From positions 248,001 through 312,000 of the forward strand of contig NZ_RSAA01000035.1 of assembly GCF_003931915.1 (NCBI RefSeq): 64,000 nt of DNA, written 5' to 3'. Numbering within the stretch: position 1 is the stretch's first letter; each line of letters opens with the position of its first letter. Positions 28,754 through 37,668 of this stretch are shown here, one piece after another. The stretch is from Saccharopolyspora rhizosphaerae (GTDB lineage: Bacteria; Actinomycetota; Actinomycetes; Mycobacteriales; Pseudonocardiaceae). Both the position numbers and the translations under genes were made by a program. Below the pieces are notes generated by a model. The model saw only the letters and a program-made list of their open reading frames with translations. It searched no databases and was not told the origin of the DNA.

Positions 28754-30372
28754 CCCAGCCGGATGTCCGGGCGGCCGCGGAGCAGTGGATCGCCGACGAC
28801 GTCGATCCCCGCACCCAGGAGGAGCTGCGGGGTCTTCTCGACTCGCCCGAGCTGGCCGACCGGATGTCGGGCATGCCGCGCTTCGGCACCTCCGGGCTGC
28901 GGGCACCGGTGCGCGCGGGGTCCAACGGGATGAACCGCGCGGTGGTCGTGCGCACCACGGCGGGGGTCGCGAGCTGGCTGGTCCAGCGGGGTTCCGGCGG
29001 TGGGACCGTGGTGGTCGGCCGGGATGCGCGGCACGGTTCGGAGGACTTCGCCCACGACGCGGCGGGCGTGCTGTCGGCCGCGGGTTTTGACGTGCGGGTG
29101 CTGCCGGAACCGCTGCCGACGCCGGTGGTCGCGCACGCGACCCGCGCGCTGAACGCGGTCGCGGGCATCCAGATCACCGCCTCGCACAACCCACCGCAGG
29201 ACAACGGCTACAAGCTGTACCTCGGCGGCGGCATCCAGCTCGTCGGCCCGGCCGACACCGAGATCGAAGGGGCGATCACGCGCACGCCCGCGGCGAACTC
29301 GGTGTCGCGCAAGCAGAACTGGACGGTGCTGGAGTCCGCGCCGGACGACTACCTGGCGCGGGTCGCGGCGCTGCCACGCGGTGGTGACCGCGAGATCCGC
29401 GTCGCGGCGACGGCGTTGCACGGCGTCGGGGCGAAGACGTTGCGGAAGGCGTTGCAGCACGCGGGTTTCGACGACGTCCACTTCGTGGACTCGCAGGTCG
29501 ACCCGGACCCGGACTTCCCGACCGTGGGGTTCCCGAACCCGGAAGAGCCGGGCGCGACGGACGAGCTGCTGCAGCTGGCCGAGGACATCAACGCCGACCT
29601 GGCGATCGCGCTGGACCCGGACGCCGACCGCTGCGCGCTGGGGGTGCGCGAGGGCGCGCGGTGGCGGATGTTGAAGGGCGACGAGACCGGCGTGCTGCTG
29701 GCCTGGCACGTCCTGTCCACCTTGGACGAGTCGGTGGAGGACCCGCTGGTGGCCACGACGATCGTCTCCTCCAGCATGCTGCGCTCGATCGCTGCGGAGT
29801 TCGGCGTCCGCTACGCCGAGACGCTGACCGGGTTCAAGTGGTTGGTGCGCGCGGGCGACGGCGAGGGAACCGGGCTGGTCTACGCCTACGAGGAGGCGCT
29901 CGGGCACTGCGTCGACCCGGACCGGGTCCGCGACAAGGACGGCATCTCGGCGGCCGTGCTGGCCTGCGACCTGACCGCGAGCCTGCTGGCCTCGGGCGAT
30001 CACCTGCTGGACCTGCTCGACGAGCTGTCCACCGAGCACGGCGTGCACGAGACCGGCCAGGTGTCGGTGCGGGTGACGGACCTGGCGGTGATCCCGCGAA
30101 TCATGCGCCGGCTGCGGCAGGACCCGCCGCAGGAGCTGGCGGGGACGGCCACCGAGGTGCAGGACCTCCTGCCGGACACCGATGCCCTCGTGGTCACCGG
30201 TGAGGGAGGCTTGCGGGTGGTCATCCGCCCGTCGGGGACCGAACCGAAGCTCAAGTGCTACCTGCAGGTGGTCGAGCCCGTCGGCGAGCTGCCGCTGGCG
30301 CAGGCCAAGCTGCGCGCGGCCGAGCGCCTGGAGGAGCTGACCCGGGCCGTGACGGCCCTGGTGGAGGAGTAG
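28750..30372 (+). CDS. pmmB: Phosphomannomutase/phosphoglucomutase family enzyme
   Basis: A 540-residue alpha-D-phosphohexomutase superfamily protein. Active-site phosphoserine Ser145 in TASHNP, metal loop DPDADR (Asp289, Asp291, Asp293), sugar-binding region EEALGHC, and the C-terminal phosphate-binding [12 protein letters not shown] are all present. Family enzymes move phosphate between C1 and C6 or C1 and C5. Position directly behind punA, as Rv3308 follows Rv3307, suggests it acts on the ribose or deoxyribose 1-phosphate released from nucleosides, in addition to or instead of mannose phosphate. The GTG start at 28750 overlaps the punA stop. Confidence 0.9.
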   Translation: MTQPDVRAAAEQWIADDVDPRTQEELRGLLDSPELADRMSGMPRFGTSGLRAPVRAGSNGMNRAVVVRTTAGVASWLVQRGSGGGTVVVGRDARHGSEDFAHDAAGVLSAAGFDVRVLPEPLPTPVVAHATRALNAVAGIQITASHNPPQDNGYKLYLGGGIQLVGPADTEIEGAITRTPAANSVSRKQNWTVLESAPDDYLARVAALPRGGDREIRVAATALHGVGAKTLRKALQHAGFDDVHFVDSQVDPDPDFPTVGFPNPEEPGATDELLQLAEDINADLAIALDPDADRCALGVREGARWRMLKGDETGVLLAWHVLSTLDESVEDPLVATTIVSSSMLRSIAAEFGVRYAETLTGFKWLVRAGDGEGTGLVYAYEEALGHCVDPDRVRDKDGISAAVLACDLTASLLASGDHLLDLLDELSTEHGVHETGQVSVRVTDLAVIPRIMRRLRQDPPQELAGTATEVQDLLPDTDALVVTGEGGLRVVIRPSGTEPKLKCYLQVVEPVGELPLAQAKLRAAERLEELTRAVTALVEE

Positions 30373-30825
30373 ATGCCGAAGCTGCTGATCGTGCACCACA
30401 CACCCTCGCCCGGGATGCAGGCGATGTTCGAGCAGGCCGTGGCGGGTGCGACGACCGACGAGATCGAGGGCGTCGAGGTCGTGCGGCGTCCGGCGCTGAG
30501 CGCGACGGCCGCCGACGTGCTCGACGCCGACGGCTACCTGCTGGGCACGCCGGCCAACCTCGGCTACATCTCGGGTGCGTTGAAGCACTTCTTCGACACG
30601 ATCTACTACCCGTGCCTGGACGCCACGACCGGCCGACCCTTCGGTTACTACGTGCACGGCAACGAGGGTGTCGAGGGAGCCCAGCGCGCGATCACCTCGA
30701 TCACCACGGGCCTGGGCTGGCAGCAGGCGGCCGAGCCCGCGGTCGTGCTGGGCGCCCCGGAGAAGCCCGACCTGGACACGTGCTGGGAGCTGGGCGCGAC
30801 GATGGCCGCGAACCTCATGCCGTAG
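30373..30825 (+). CDS. Flavodoxin-fold / NAD(P)H-dependent oxidoreductase-like protein
   Basis: A 150-residue protein with a flavodoxin-like start (LLIVHHTPSPGMQAMFEQAV), a middle LLGTPANLGYISGALKHFFDTIYY that resembles the FMN-phosphate/ring loop of WrbA and FMN-reductase relatives, and FGYYVHGNEGVEGAQRAI. It probably binds FMN; the electron partners are not known. The ATG directly abuts the pmmB stop codon, so it is the third gene of the punA-pmmB operon. Why a flavoprotein belongs here is unclear. Confidence 0.78.
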   Translation: MPKLLIVHHTPSPGMQAMFEQAVAGATTDEIEGVEVVRRPALSATAADVLDADGYLLGTPANLGYISGALKHFFDTIYYPCLDATTGRPFGYYVHGNEGVEGAQRAITSITTGLGWQQAAEPAVVLGAPEKPDLDTCWELGATMAANLMP

Positions 30826-30883
30826 GTGGTCCCGGGACCACCCAGTTGATCTTGGTCGGCGCGTTTCGAGTAGCCTGATCGTG

Positions 30884-30970
30884 TCGTCAGGGCGCGCCCC
30901 TTGACGACGGCGGGGCACCCCGGACAGAGCCCGCCTTCCCTCATCACGTGCGATGTTCGGGGCGCCCCGC
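30884..30970 (+). other. Strongly structured intergenic segment
   Basis: Two nested structures: CGTCA...TGACG (30885-30906) enclosing palindromic GGGCGCGCCC, and GCGGGGCACCCCG (30910-30922) pairing with CGGGGCGCCCCGC (30958-30970) with one mismatch; the second arm is itself palindromic. A TAGCCT box at 30871 could start a transcript just before it. It may be the terminator of the punA operon or a small structured RNA. Confidence 0.4.
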
Positions 30971-31061
30971 ACCTTCGCCCATCGTAATCGGCAGCCACGC
31001 CGCCACCGCGGTCGTGGGAAATCCGCAGGCCCTCCAGCAGCATTTCCCCGGCCGGACGCGT

Positions 31062-31067
31062 TACCCT
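31062..31067 (+). promoter_or_regulatory. -10 box for leaderless gene at 31074
   Basis: TACCCT ends 6 nt before the GTG at 31074. Confidence 0.55.
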
Positions 31068-31073
31068 GCGACA

Positions 31074-31409
31074 GTGAGTGAGGAAACGATCCGACTCGAA
31101 CTCGATGACTCCGGCGTCTCCGTGGACCTCCCCAAGCCCGCTGGTCCGCACGACCAGGTCCAGGGCGTTCCCTACCGGCCGGTCGAGTTCCGTGACGACG
31201 ACCTACCGGCGGCTTTGGAACGGTCCGCCAAGTGGCTTCGCGAAGCCCAGAACTGGCTCGGGGAACCCATCGACGTGATCGCAGTGCACCTCGATTACGA
31301 CGACCGGGACGGCGCCCCGTACTACGACCTGAAGCTGATGTGCAACGAAGAGGACCTGGCAGGCGCGCCGATCGCCATGCGCAGGTTGCAGAGCGGCTCG
31401 GTCGGCTGA
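31074..31409 (+). CDS. Acidic hypothetical protein
   Basis: A 111-residue soluble, acidic protein with no signal peptide or membrane helix. It contains VEFRDDDLPAALERSAKWLREAQNWLGEP, likely one amphipathic helix, and a strand-rich middle VIAVHLDYDDRDGAPYYDLKLMCNEED. I do not recognise a family. GTG 31074 was chosen for its -10 box at leaderless spacing; the open frame extends to 30948 but through the structured intergenic DNA. It stands alone between two hairpins and is convergent with the glycosyltransferase gene. Confidence 0.65.
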   Translation: MSEETIRLELDDSGVSVDLPKPAGPHDQVQGVPYRPVEFRDDDLPAALERSAKWLREAQNWLGEPIDVIAVHLDYDDRDGAPYYDLKLMCNEEDLAGAPIAMRRLQSGSVG

Positions 31410-31433
31410 CCCTCCGCGACTCCTCGAACCGAC

Positions 31434-31459
31434 GGCCCGGCCGGACTTCCGGCCGGGCC
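31434..31459. terminator. Bidirectional terminator between convergent genes
   Basis: Perfect 12-bp arms GGCCCGGCCGGA (31434-31445) and TCCGGCCGGGCC (31448-31459) with a 2-nt centre, between the hypothetical gene and the convergent glycosyltransferase gene. Confidence 0.75.
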
Positions 31460-31512
31460 ACTCCTTCGCTGGGCCCGTCCGGTGACCGCTCCCGGGGTCC
31501 GAGCCCACCGGG

Positions 31513-32682
31513 TCAGAACGTCGAGCGGCGGCCTTTCCACTGGTCCCGGCCTCGCAGCGCGCGCACGGCCCCGTCCAGCAGCAGCACGCCGAACAGCGTC
31601 CCGCTGATCGGGGCGAGCGGCGCCAGCTCGGGGCGGGCCCGCATGAACTCCGCCGTCTTCGCGTGCGCCGCGCTCTGCGCGGCGCACCCCAGCAGCCCCA
31701 GCGCGGTCAGCTTCGGCCTGCGCCGGCGCCCCACCAGCACCGACAGCGGCGCGGCGACCGACATCGCGATCTGACCGAGGCCGATCGCGGCCAGCAGCGG
31801 CGCCGAACCCCGGGTGCCGGCCACGAAGCTCTTGCGGAACGACGCCCAGCCCTGCCCGAACGGGTCCATCCCGGTGGTGCGCAAGTGGCCGAGGCCGTCC
31901 ACGGTGCGGGTGGTGCCGCCGTGGTCGCGCACGGCGGTGGCGATCGCGACGTCCTCGTTGCGGATCGCGGCGAACGCGGCCCAACCACCGACCTTCTCGT
32001 AGTGCGATCGGCGCACCAGGATGCAGTGGCCGATGGCGAACGCCTTGCGCCCACGCCCGTCCGGCGAGGCGTTCTCACCGATGAGCTGCAGGCCGGGCGG
32101 CATCAGCAGCGGCCAGGTCGCCGAGCTCCGCGGCGGCGGACCGCCCGGGGTGGACACGAGGTCGGCCTCGATGGCGTCGGCGGTGGCCAGCAGGCGGCTG
32201 AGCAGGTCAGGCGCGGCGACCGTGTCGGCGTCGAGGAACCACAGCCACTCCCCCGCTTCGGGCGGTGCGGCGGCCTCCACGCCCACGTGCATCGCGTGCA
32301 CCTTGCCGCCCCAGCCGGGAGGTGGCGAGTCGACGCGGATCGGCACCACGCGCGGGTCCCGCCGGGCGAACTCGCGTGCGATCTCGCCGGTCCCGTCGGT
32401 GGAGCCGTCGTCGACGACGACCACCCGCAGCGACGCCCCGTCCTCGGTGCCGTGGGTCTGCAGGAGGATCGAGTTCAGGCAATCGGTGAGCACGTCGGCT
32501 TCGTCGCGGGCGGGGACGACCACCGTGACCTTCGGCGGCGCGACCGCGCCGGAACGGGGGTCGCGCAGCGCGGCGACCGCGCGCGTCTGGCGGATCGTCC
32601 GCGCGCTGCGGACCAGCACCCCCAAGGTGACCGCGCCGAGCACCGACGACCAGCGGTTCGCATGTCTTCGCGGTGAAACCAC
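31513..32682 (-). CDS. Family 2 glycosyltransferase, membrane associated
   Basis: A 389-residue GT-A fold protein. The N-terminus has a hydrophobic stretch, then VTVVVPARDEADVL, VVVDDGSTDGTGEIA, GWGGKVHAMHVG and WFLDADTVAAPDLL with the metal-binding DxD, and later IRNEDVAIATAVRDHGG matching the acceptor-side ED motif. Two or three hydrophobic helices near the C-terminus anchor it. Arrangement resembles CrtQ-like/hopanoid-associated glycosyltransferases, so a lipid or carotenoid acceptor is plausible but unproved. GTG start at 32682. It lies 112 nt downstream of upp on the same strand, past a hairpin. Confidence 0.82.
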   Translation of the reverse strand: MVSPRRHANRWSSVLGAVTLGVLVRSARTIRQTRAVAALRDPRSGAVAPPKVTVVVPARDEADVLTDCLNSILLQTHGTEDGASLRVVVVDDGSTDGTGEIAREFARRDPRVVPIRVDSPPPGWGGKVHAMHVGVEAAAPPEAGEWLWFLDADTVAAPDLLSRLLATADAIEADLVSTPGGPPPRSSATWPLLMPPGLQLIGENASPDGRGRKAFAIGHCILVRRSHYEKVGGWAAFAAIRNEDVAIATAVRDHGGTTRTVDGLGHLRTTGMDPFGQGWASFRKSFVAGTRGSAPLLAAIGLGQIAMSVAAPLSVLVGRRRRPKLTALGLLGCAAQSAAHAKTAEFMRARPELAPLAPISGTLFGVLLLDGAVRALRGRDQWKGRRSTF

Positions 32683-32760
32683 CGCCTCAGCGTGCCACGG
32701 AAGTGGGGTTCGGGTGCTGCTGGAACGACCGAAGTGGTCGTGAACTCCGCGTGGCGCCCA

Positions 32761-32788
32761 GGTCCCGCGCCGGTTTCCACGCGGGACC
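32761..32788 (-). terminator. Terminator of upp
   Basis: Perfect 9-bp arms GGTCCCGCG (32761-32769) and CGCGGGACC (32780-32788), loop 10 nt, just after the upp stop on the minus strand. Confidence 0.65.
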
Positions 32789-32794
32789 GCGAGA

Positions 32795-33418
32795 TCAGAC
32801 CGCGCCGTACTCCCGGTCTCCCGCGTCGCCCAGGCCGGGCACGATGTAGCCCGACTCGTTGAGGCGCTCGTCGACGCTCGCGGTCACCACGCGCACCGGC
32901 AGCCCGGACTCCTCGAGGCGCCGAACGCCCTCCGGAGCGGTGAGCGTGCAGATGGCGGTGACGTCGGTGGCCCCGCGCTCGACCAGCAGCTCGATGGTGT
33001 GCACCATCGAGCCGCCGGTGGCGAGCATCGGGTCCAGCACGAGCACCGGGCGATCGGTGAGGTCGGCCGGCAGCGACTCCAGGTACGGGGTGGGCTGCAG
33101 CGTCTCCTCGTCGCGGGCGAGCCCGACGAAGCCCATCTGCGCCTCCGGGATCAACCGGTGCGCCTGGTCGGCCATGCCGAGCCCGGCCCGCAGCACGGGC
33201 ACCAGCAGGGGCGGGTTCGCGATCCGGTAACCGGTCGTCTTGGCGACCGGGGTGTGGATCGACTCCTCCGCCAGCTCGGCGTCCCGCGTCGCCTCGTAGA
33301 TGAGCATGAGCGTGAGCTCCTGCAACGCGGCCCGGAACGCGGCGCTGTTGGTGCGCGCATCGCGCATCGTCGACAACCGCGACTTCGCCAGGGGGTGATC
33401 CACGACCCGAACGTCCAT
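32795..33418 (-). CDS. upp: Uracil phosphoribosyltransferase
   Basis: A 207-residue pyrimidine salvage enzyme making UMP from uracil and PRPP. The PRPP motif [14 protein letters not shown], the flexible loop [10 protein letters not shown] and the C-terminal uracil-binding [16 protein letters not shown] are all present, and the length matches other actinobacterial Upp. The ATG at 33418 is preceded by TACGGT (33432-33427) with an 8-nt gap, suggesting a leaderless transcript; a TTG three codons upstream is less likely. Recovers the uracil released by the thymidine/uridine-degrading enzymes encoded nearby. Confidence 0.95.
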   Translation of the reverse strand: MDVRVVDHPLAKSRLSTMRDARTNSAAFRAALQELTLMLIYEATRDAELAEESIHTPVAKTTGYRIANPPLLVPVLRAGLGMADQAHRLIPEAQMGFVGLARDEETLQPTPYLESLPADLTDRPVLVLDPMLATGGSMVHTIELLVERGATDVTAICTLTAPEGVRRLEESGLPVRVVTASVDERLNESGYIVPGLGDAGDREYGAV

Positions 33419-33426
33419 GACGGACA

Positions 33427-33432
33427 ACCGTA
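33427..33432 (-). promoter_or_regulatory. -10 box for leaderless upp
   Basis: TACGGT on the minus strand ends 8 nt before the ATG at 33418. Confidence 0.5.
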
Positions 33433-33490
33433 ACGGCCGCTCCGCACCCCTGAGGTATCGACGTGTGCGAACGTGGCCCCGATCGCACGC

Positions 33491-34624
33491 CTACGGGTGC
33501 AGGACGACCTTGGTGTAGCCGTCGATGCGCTGGTCGAACTTGGTGTAGGCGTCCGGTGCCTCGTCCAGCGACAGCTCGTGCGAGACCACGAAGCTCGGCT
33601 TCGCCCGGCCCTCGATGATCATGTCGCGGAGCTGCCGGTTGTAGCGCTTGACGTTGCACTGGCCGGTGCCGATGACCTGCCCCTTCTCGAACATCCTCCC
33701 CACGGAGACGAGCAGCATGCCCTTCTTCGCCTCCTCCGACGGACCGCCGGGGTCGGCCGGGACGTAGAGGCCGGGGACGCCGAGGCGTCCGGTCGGGCGC
33801 ACGGTCTCGATGAGCGAGTTCAGCACGATGGCGGGCTCCTCCTCGGAGGAGGTGCCGCTCTGCGCCTGGTAGCCCACCGCGTCGACGCCCTTGTCGGCGC
33901 CCTCGCCGTCGGTCTGGTCCTTGATCATCTCGACGGGGTCGCCCTTCGAGAAGTCGATCGGGATCGCGCCGATCTCCTCGGCCTTGGCCAGCCGCTCCGG
34001 CACGCGGTCCACGCAGAACACCCGCGAGGCCCCGCGCAGCAGGGCCGAGTAGGCGGCCATCAGGCCGACCGGGCCCGCCCCGTACACCGCGACGCTCTCG
34101 CCCGGCGAGACCTGGGCGAGCTCGCAACCGTGGTAGCCGGTCGGGAAGATGTCGGCCAGCAGGACGAAGTCGGTCTCGTGGCTGCCGTCGGCGGGCAGCT
34201 TCAGGCAGTTGAAGTCGGCGTACGGGACACGCAGGTACTCGGCCTGGCCACCGGTGTAGGGACCCATCGCGACGTAGCCGTAGGCACCACCCGCGAACCC
34301 GGGGTTCACCGTCAAGCAGAACCCGGTGTTCTGGGCCATGCAGTTCTTGCAGAACCCACACGCCACGTTGAACGGCATCACCACGCGGTCACCGCGGTTC
34401 AGGCTGGTCACACCTTCGCCGACCTCTTCGATGATGCCCATGTTCTCGTGTCCGAACACGATCCCCGGCTCCGCCGCCGTGCGGCCTTCGTACATGTGCA
34501 GGTCCGACCCGCAGATCGCTGTCGAGGTGACCCGCACGATGACGTCGTTGGGGTGCTTGATGGCCGGGCGTTCGACCTCATCAACAGCGACGCGGTACGG
34601 TTCTTGGTACACGATCGCCTTCAT
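33491..34624 (-). CDS. fdhA: Glutathione-independent formaldehyde dehydrogenase (zinc ADH family)
   Basis: A 377-residue medium-chain dehydrogenase. Catalytic zinc ligands in CGSDLHMYEG and FGHE, structural zinc cysteines in CGFCKNCMAQNTGFC, and the NAD fold VAVYGAGPVGLMAAYSAL. The long insert around PGFAGGAYGYVAMGPYTGGQAEYLRVP and the segment GYQAQS are typical of the Pseudomonas-type FdhA that oxidises formaldehyde or other aldehydes without added glutathione. The ATG at 34624 has AGGAGG 7 nt upstream; the frame runs 6 codons further. Single gene; aldehyde oxidation fits with the aldehyde dehydrogenases encoded across the spacer. Confidence 0.9.
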   Translation of the reverse strand: MKAIVYQEPYRVAVDEVERPAIKHPNDVIVRVTSTAICGSDLHMYEGRTAAEPGIVFGHENMGIIEEVGEGVTSLNRGDRVVMPFNVACGFCKNCMAQNTGFCLTVNPGFAGGAYGYVAMGPYTGGQAEYLRVPYADFNCLKLPADGSHETDFVLLADIFPTGYHGCELAQVSPGESVAVYGAGPVGLMAAYSALLRGASRVFCVDRVPERLAKAEEIGAIPIDFSKGDPVEMIKDQTDGEGADKGVDAVGYQAQSGTSSEEEPAIVLNSLIETVRPTGRLGVPGLYVPADPGGPSEEAKKGMLLVSVGRMFEKGQVIGTGQCNVKRYNRQLRDMIIEGRAKPSFVVSHELSLDEAPDAYTKFDQRIDGYTKVVLHP

Positions 34625-34713
34625 GGCGAACCTCCTGAACACGCGCTTGAATACCCATGTCCCCTCGGGTTACCCCGCCCCGGGCGCGCGTGCACTCACA
34701 CAGCCGGAGGACT

Positions 34714-34947
34714 TCAGCGGGCCTGCGCGGCCAGTCCCCGGAGCAGGTCTATGCCGAACTCGAAGCGTTCCCGGTAGTCGCCCTGCGACAGCACCGGCAC
34801 CATCGACAGCAGCGTCGGGAAGCGGTCCGGGGGCAGGGAAGCGAGGTACTGCTCCAGCTGGCGCATCCGTTCGTCCCGCTGCGCGTCGTCGAGGCCGAAG
34901 TCGGCGCTGACAGGAGTGGCAGCCAGGAACGGCACCGGCCAGGAGGC
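34714..34947 (-). pseudogene. Remnant of a TetR-family regulator (C-terminal part only)
   Basis: About 77 residues ending at the stop at 34714 read like the C-terminal ligand-binding part of an actinobacterial TetR regulator: FLAATPVSADFGLDD, RFPTLLSMVPVL and the closing RERFEFGIDLLRGLAAQ. The N-terminal helix-turn-helix and first half of the domain are missing; upstream sequence in the same frame (to 35202) is Arg/Ser/Pro-rich and unlike any protein. I therefore read it as a truncated gene. It is followed by inverted and direct repeats, which may mark the rearrangement. Confidence 0.6.
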
Positions 34948-35021
34948 GTTCAGGGCATCCGGTGCTGCTGTTCGTTGGTGTGGACAGCTGGAACGCGCGG
35001 AGGTTCCAGGAACCGCCCGGG

Positions 35022-35105
35022 GGAACGGCGGCAGCTGCCGTTCCAGGTGCGGACCAACCGGACGCCGCAGCGGTTGAGGCGGCCCGCGGCGGCAGCCGCC
35101 GTTCC
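35022..35105. repeat. Repeated hairpin pair in the spacer before deoC
   Basis: GGAACGGC (35022-35029) and GCCGTTCC (35037-35044) form a hairpin. An 18-nt stretch at 35027-35044 recurs at 35088-35105 with one change, 61 bp downstream. The whole 34948-35272 stretch shows no gene. Confidence 0.5.
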
Positions 35106-35154
35106 TGCTGTGGCAGTCAACCGGCACCGCCGCAGGTTCTGAGCGGCTTCGTGG

Positions 35155-35181
35155 CGAGTACGCCGCGACGCCGCGTACTCG
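35155..35181. promoter_or_regulatory. Inverted repeat upstream of deoC
   Basis: Perfect 9-bp arms CGAGTACGC (35155-35163) and GCGTACTCG (35173-35181), 9-nt centre, about 100 nt upstream of the deoC -10 box. Candidate operator for the deoC operon or terminator of the decayed TetR gene. Confidence 0.5.
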
Positions 35182-35272
35182 AACACTCGAGGAGCGGCGC
35201 ACGGAGCAATTGCCGAGAAGCGAGGCCTGGCGTGATCACTCCAGTGAGGGCCGCTGGGCGTGGGCAGCGACT

Positions 35273-35278
35273 TAGACT
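35273..35278 (+). promoter_or_regulatory. -10 box for leaderless deoC
   Basis: TAGACT ends 6 nt before the ATG at 35285. Confidence 0.6.
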
Positions 35279-35284
35279 GCGCGT

Positions 35285-36232
35285 ATGGCATGGACGCCGT
35301 TCGACCTCGACGACGCCGTGCGGGACGACCGGTCGCTCCGCCGGTTCCTGCACGGCCTCCCCGGCGTTGACCAGGTCGGTTTGGAGCAGCGGGCTGCTGG
35401 CCTGGCCGCGCGCAGCATCAAGGAGGACTCGAAGCTGCAGGCCATCGACACCGCGATCTCGATGGTCGACCTGACGACCCTGGAAGGTGCCGACACCCCA
35501 GGCAAGGTACGGGCGTTGTGCGCGAAGGCCCGCAGACCAGACTCCGGGCAGGACGGCGTTCCGCAGGTCGCCGCGGTGTGCGTGTACTCCGACCTGGCGT
35601 CGGTCGCCGCCGAGGAGCTCGCGGGGTCCGGGATCCACGTGGCCTCGGTGGCCACCGCGTTCCCATCCGGGCGGGCGGCGCGGGCCGTGAAGCTCGCCGA
35701 CGTCGAGCACGCCGTGGCCGAGGGGGCTGACGAGGTCGACATGGTCATCGACCGGGGCGCGTTCCTGGCCGGGCGCTACGGGCAGGTCTTCGACGAGGTC
35801 AAGGCGGTCAAGGCGGCCTGCGGTGACGCGCACCTGAAGGTCATCCTGGAAACCGGCGAACTCGCCACCCCCGACAGCGTGCGCCGCGCGTCGTGGCTGG
35901 CGCTGCTGGCCGGGGGCGACTTCATCAAGACCTCCACCGGCAAGGTCTCCCCCGCCGCGACCCTGCCCGTCACGCACCTGATGCTGCAGGCCGTGCGCGA
36001 CTGGCGGGACACCACCGGCGAGCTGCGCGGCGTGAAACCGGCCGGCGGGATCCGCAACACCAAGGACGCGGTCCGCTACCTGGTGGCGGTGCACGAGGTC
36101 GCCGGGCCCGAGTGGCTCACGCCCGACTTGTTCCGCTTCGGCGCCTCCAGCCTGCTCAACGACCTGCTGATGCAGCGTCGGACCCAGCTCGAAGGCCACT
36201 ACAGCGGCCCGAACTACGTGGCGGTGGACTGA
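35285..36232 (+). CDS. deoC: Deoxyribose-phosphate aldolase
   Basis: A 315-residue class I aldolase cleaving 2-deoxyribose 5-phosphate to glyceraldehyde 3-phosphate and acetaldehyde. TIM-barrel signatures: DEVDMVIDRGAFLAG, HLKVILETGEL with an active-site Lys, and DFIKTSTGK with the Schiff-base Lys, then VKPAGGIRNTKDA. It is the longer eukaryote/actinobacteria-type DeoC, about 60-90 residues longer than the E. coli-size enzyme. ATG 35285 lies 6 nt after TAGACT. The stop overlaps the next ATG (TGATG), so deoC and both aldehyde dehydrogenases form one operon that disposes of the acetaldehyde. Confidence 0.95.
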   Translation: MAWTPFDLDDAVRDDRSLRRFLHGLPGVDQVGLEQRAAGLAARSIKEDSKLQAIDTAISMVDLTTLEGADTPGKVRALCAKARRPDSGQDGVPQVAAVCVYSDLASVAAEELAGSGIHVASVATAFPSGRAARAVKLADVEHAVAEGADEVDMVIDRGAFLAGRYGQVFDEVKAVKAACGDAHLKVILETGELATPDSVRRASWLALLAGGDFIKTSTGKVSPAATLPVTHLMLQAVRDWRDTTGELRGVKPAGGIRNTKDAVRYLVAVHEVAGPEWLTPDLFRFGASSLLNDLLMQRRTQLEGHYSGPNYVAVD

Positions 36233-37668
36233 TGACCAGCCCTTGGGAGTACGCGCCCGCGCCGGAGTCGCGCGAGATCGCCGACCTCAAGCCGAACTAC
36301 CGGATGTTCGTCGACGGCGAGTTCGTCGACGGCGGCGGGCAGCCCATCAAGACCCTGAACCCGGCGACCGAGGAGACCCTCGCCGAGGTCTCCTCCGCCG
36401 ACACGGGTGACGTGGACCGAGCGGTCGCCGCGGCCCGCCGCGCCTACCACCAGGTGTGGTCGACGCTGCCCGGCGAGGAGAGGGCCAAGCACCTGTTCCG
36501 GGTCGCGCGGCTCATCCAGGAGCGCGCCCGGGAGCTGGCGGTGCTGGAGACGCTGGACAACGGCAAGCCGATCAAGGAGTCCCGGGACGTCGACGTCCCC
36601 ACCGCCGCCGCGCACTTCTTCCACCACGCCGGGTGGGCCGACAAGCTCGGCCACGCCGGCCTCGGGCCCGACCCGAAGCCGCTGGGCGTGGCCGGGCAGG
36701 TGATCCCGTGGAACTTCCCGCTGCTCATGCTGGCTTGGAAGATCGCGCCCGCCCTGGCCTGCGGGAACACGGTCGTGCTCAAGCCCGCCGAGACGACTCC
36801 GCTGAGCGCGCTGGTGTTCGCCGACATCTGCCGCCAGGCCGGTCTGCCCGCGGGCGTGGTCAACATCGTGCCGGGAGCCGGCGACGTCGGCGCGGCGCTG
36901 GTGGCGCACTCCGACGTGGACAAGGTGGCCTTCACCGGTTCGACCGAGGTCGGCAAGCAGATCCAGCGGACCGTGGCCGGGACCGGGAAGAAGCTCACGC
37001 TGGAGCTGGGTGGCAAGGCGGCGAACATCGTCTTCGACGACGCGCCGCTGGACCAGACCGTCGAGGGCATCGTCAGCGGCATCTTCTTCAACCAGGGACA
37101 CGTGTGCTGCGCGGGTTCGCGCCTGCTGGTGCAGGAGTCCGTGGCCGAGGAGCTGCTGGAGAAGCTGCGCGCGCGGGTCAGCACGTTGCGCGTGGGGGAT
37201 CCGCTCGACAAGAACACCGACGTCGGCGCCATCAACTCCGCCGAGCAGCTGGACAAGATCACCGCTCTGGCGGCGAGCGGCGAAGCGGAGGGCGCGCTGC
37301 GCTGGAGCAGCCCGTGCGAGCTGCCCGAACGCGGTTTCTTCTTCGCGCCCACGGTGTTCTCCGAGGTGCAGCAGTCGATGCGCATCGCGCGCGAGGAGAT
37401 CTTCGGCCCGGTGCTGTCGGTGCTGACCTTCCGCACGCCCGAGGAGGCCATCGCCAAGGCCAACAACACGCCCTACGGGTTGTCGGCGGGGATCTGGACG
37501 GAGAAGGGGGCGCGGATCCTGTGGGCGGCGCAGCAGCTGCGCGCCGGCGTGGTGTGGGCGAACACGTTCAACCGGTTCGACCCGACGGCACCGTTCGGCG
37601 GTTATCGGGAGTCCGGGTTCGGCCGCGAGGGCGGCCGGGCCGGTTTGGAGGCGTACCTCGATGTCTGA
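36232..37668 (+). CDS. NAD-dependent aldehyde dehydrogenase
   Basis: A 478-residue full-length ALDH. Rossmann part with IPWNFPLLMLAWKIAPALACGNTVVLKPAE and AFTGSTEVGKQI, catalytic Glu in LELGGKAAN and catalytic Cys in NQGHVCCAGSRLLVQ, C-terminal EEIFGPVLSVLTF and FGGYRESGFGREGG. Likely oxidises the acetaldehyde made by DeoC to acetate (or acetyl-CoA), completing deoxyribose use. ATG 36232 overlaps the deoC stop by one base and the 3' end overlaps the following short ALDH gene by 8 nt. In Streptomyces the same deoC - ALDH - ALDH order occurs, as far as I recall. Confidence 0.93.
   Translation: MTSPWEYAPAPESREIADLKPNYRMFVDGEFVDGGGQPIKTLNPATEETLAEVSSADTGDVDRAVAAARRAYHQVWSTLPGEERAKHLFRVARLIQERARELAVLETLDNGKPIKESRDVDVPTAAAHFFHHAGWADKLGHAGLGPDPKPLGVAGQVIPWNFPLLMLAWKIAPALACGNTVVLKPAETTPLSALVFADICRQAGLPAGVVNIVPGAGDVGAALVAHSDVDKVAFTGSTEVGKQIQRTVAGTGKKLTLELGGKAANIVFDDAPLDQTVEGIVSGIFFNQGHVCCAGSRLLVQESVAEELLEKLRARVSTLRVGDPLDKNTDVGAINSAEQLDKITALAASGEAEGALRWSSPCELPERGFFFAPTVFSEVQQSMRIAREEIFGPVLSVLTFRTPEEAIAKANNTPYGLSAGIWTEKGARILWAAQQLRAGVVWANTFNRFDPTAPFGGYRESGFGREGGRAGLEAYLDV

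Noticed and set aside
28483-31461. Very long open frame on the minus strand opposite pmmB
   Set aside because: It is antisense to well-recognised enzymes, rich in Arg, His, Gln and Val as expected for a G/C-codon shadow, and matches no family.
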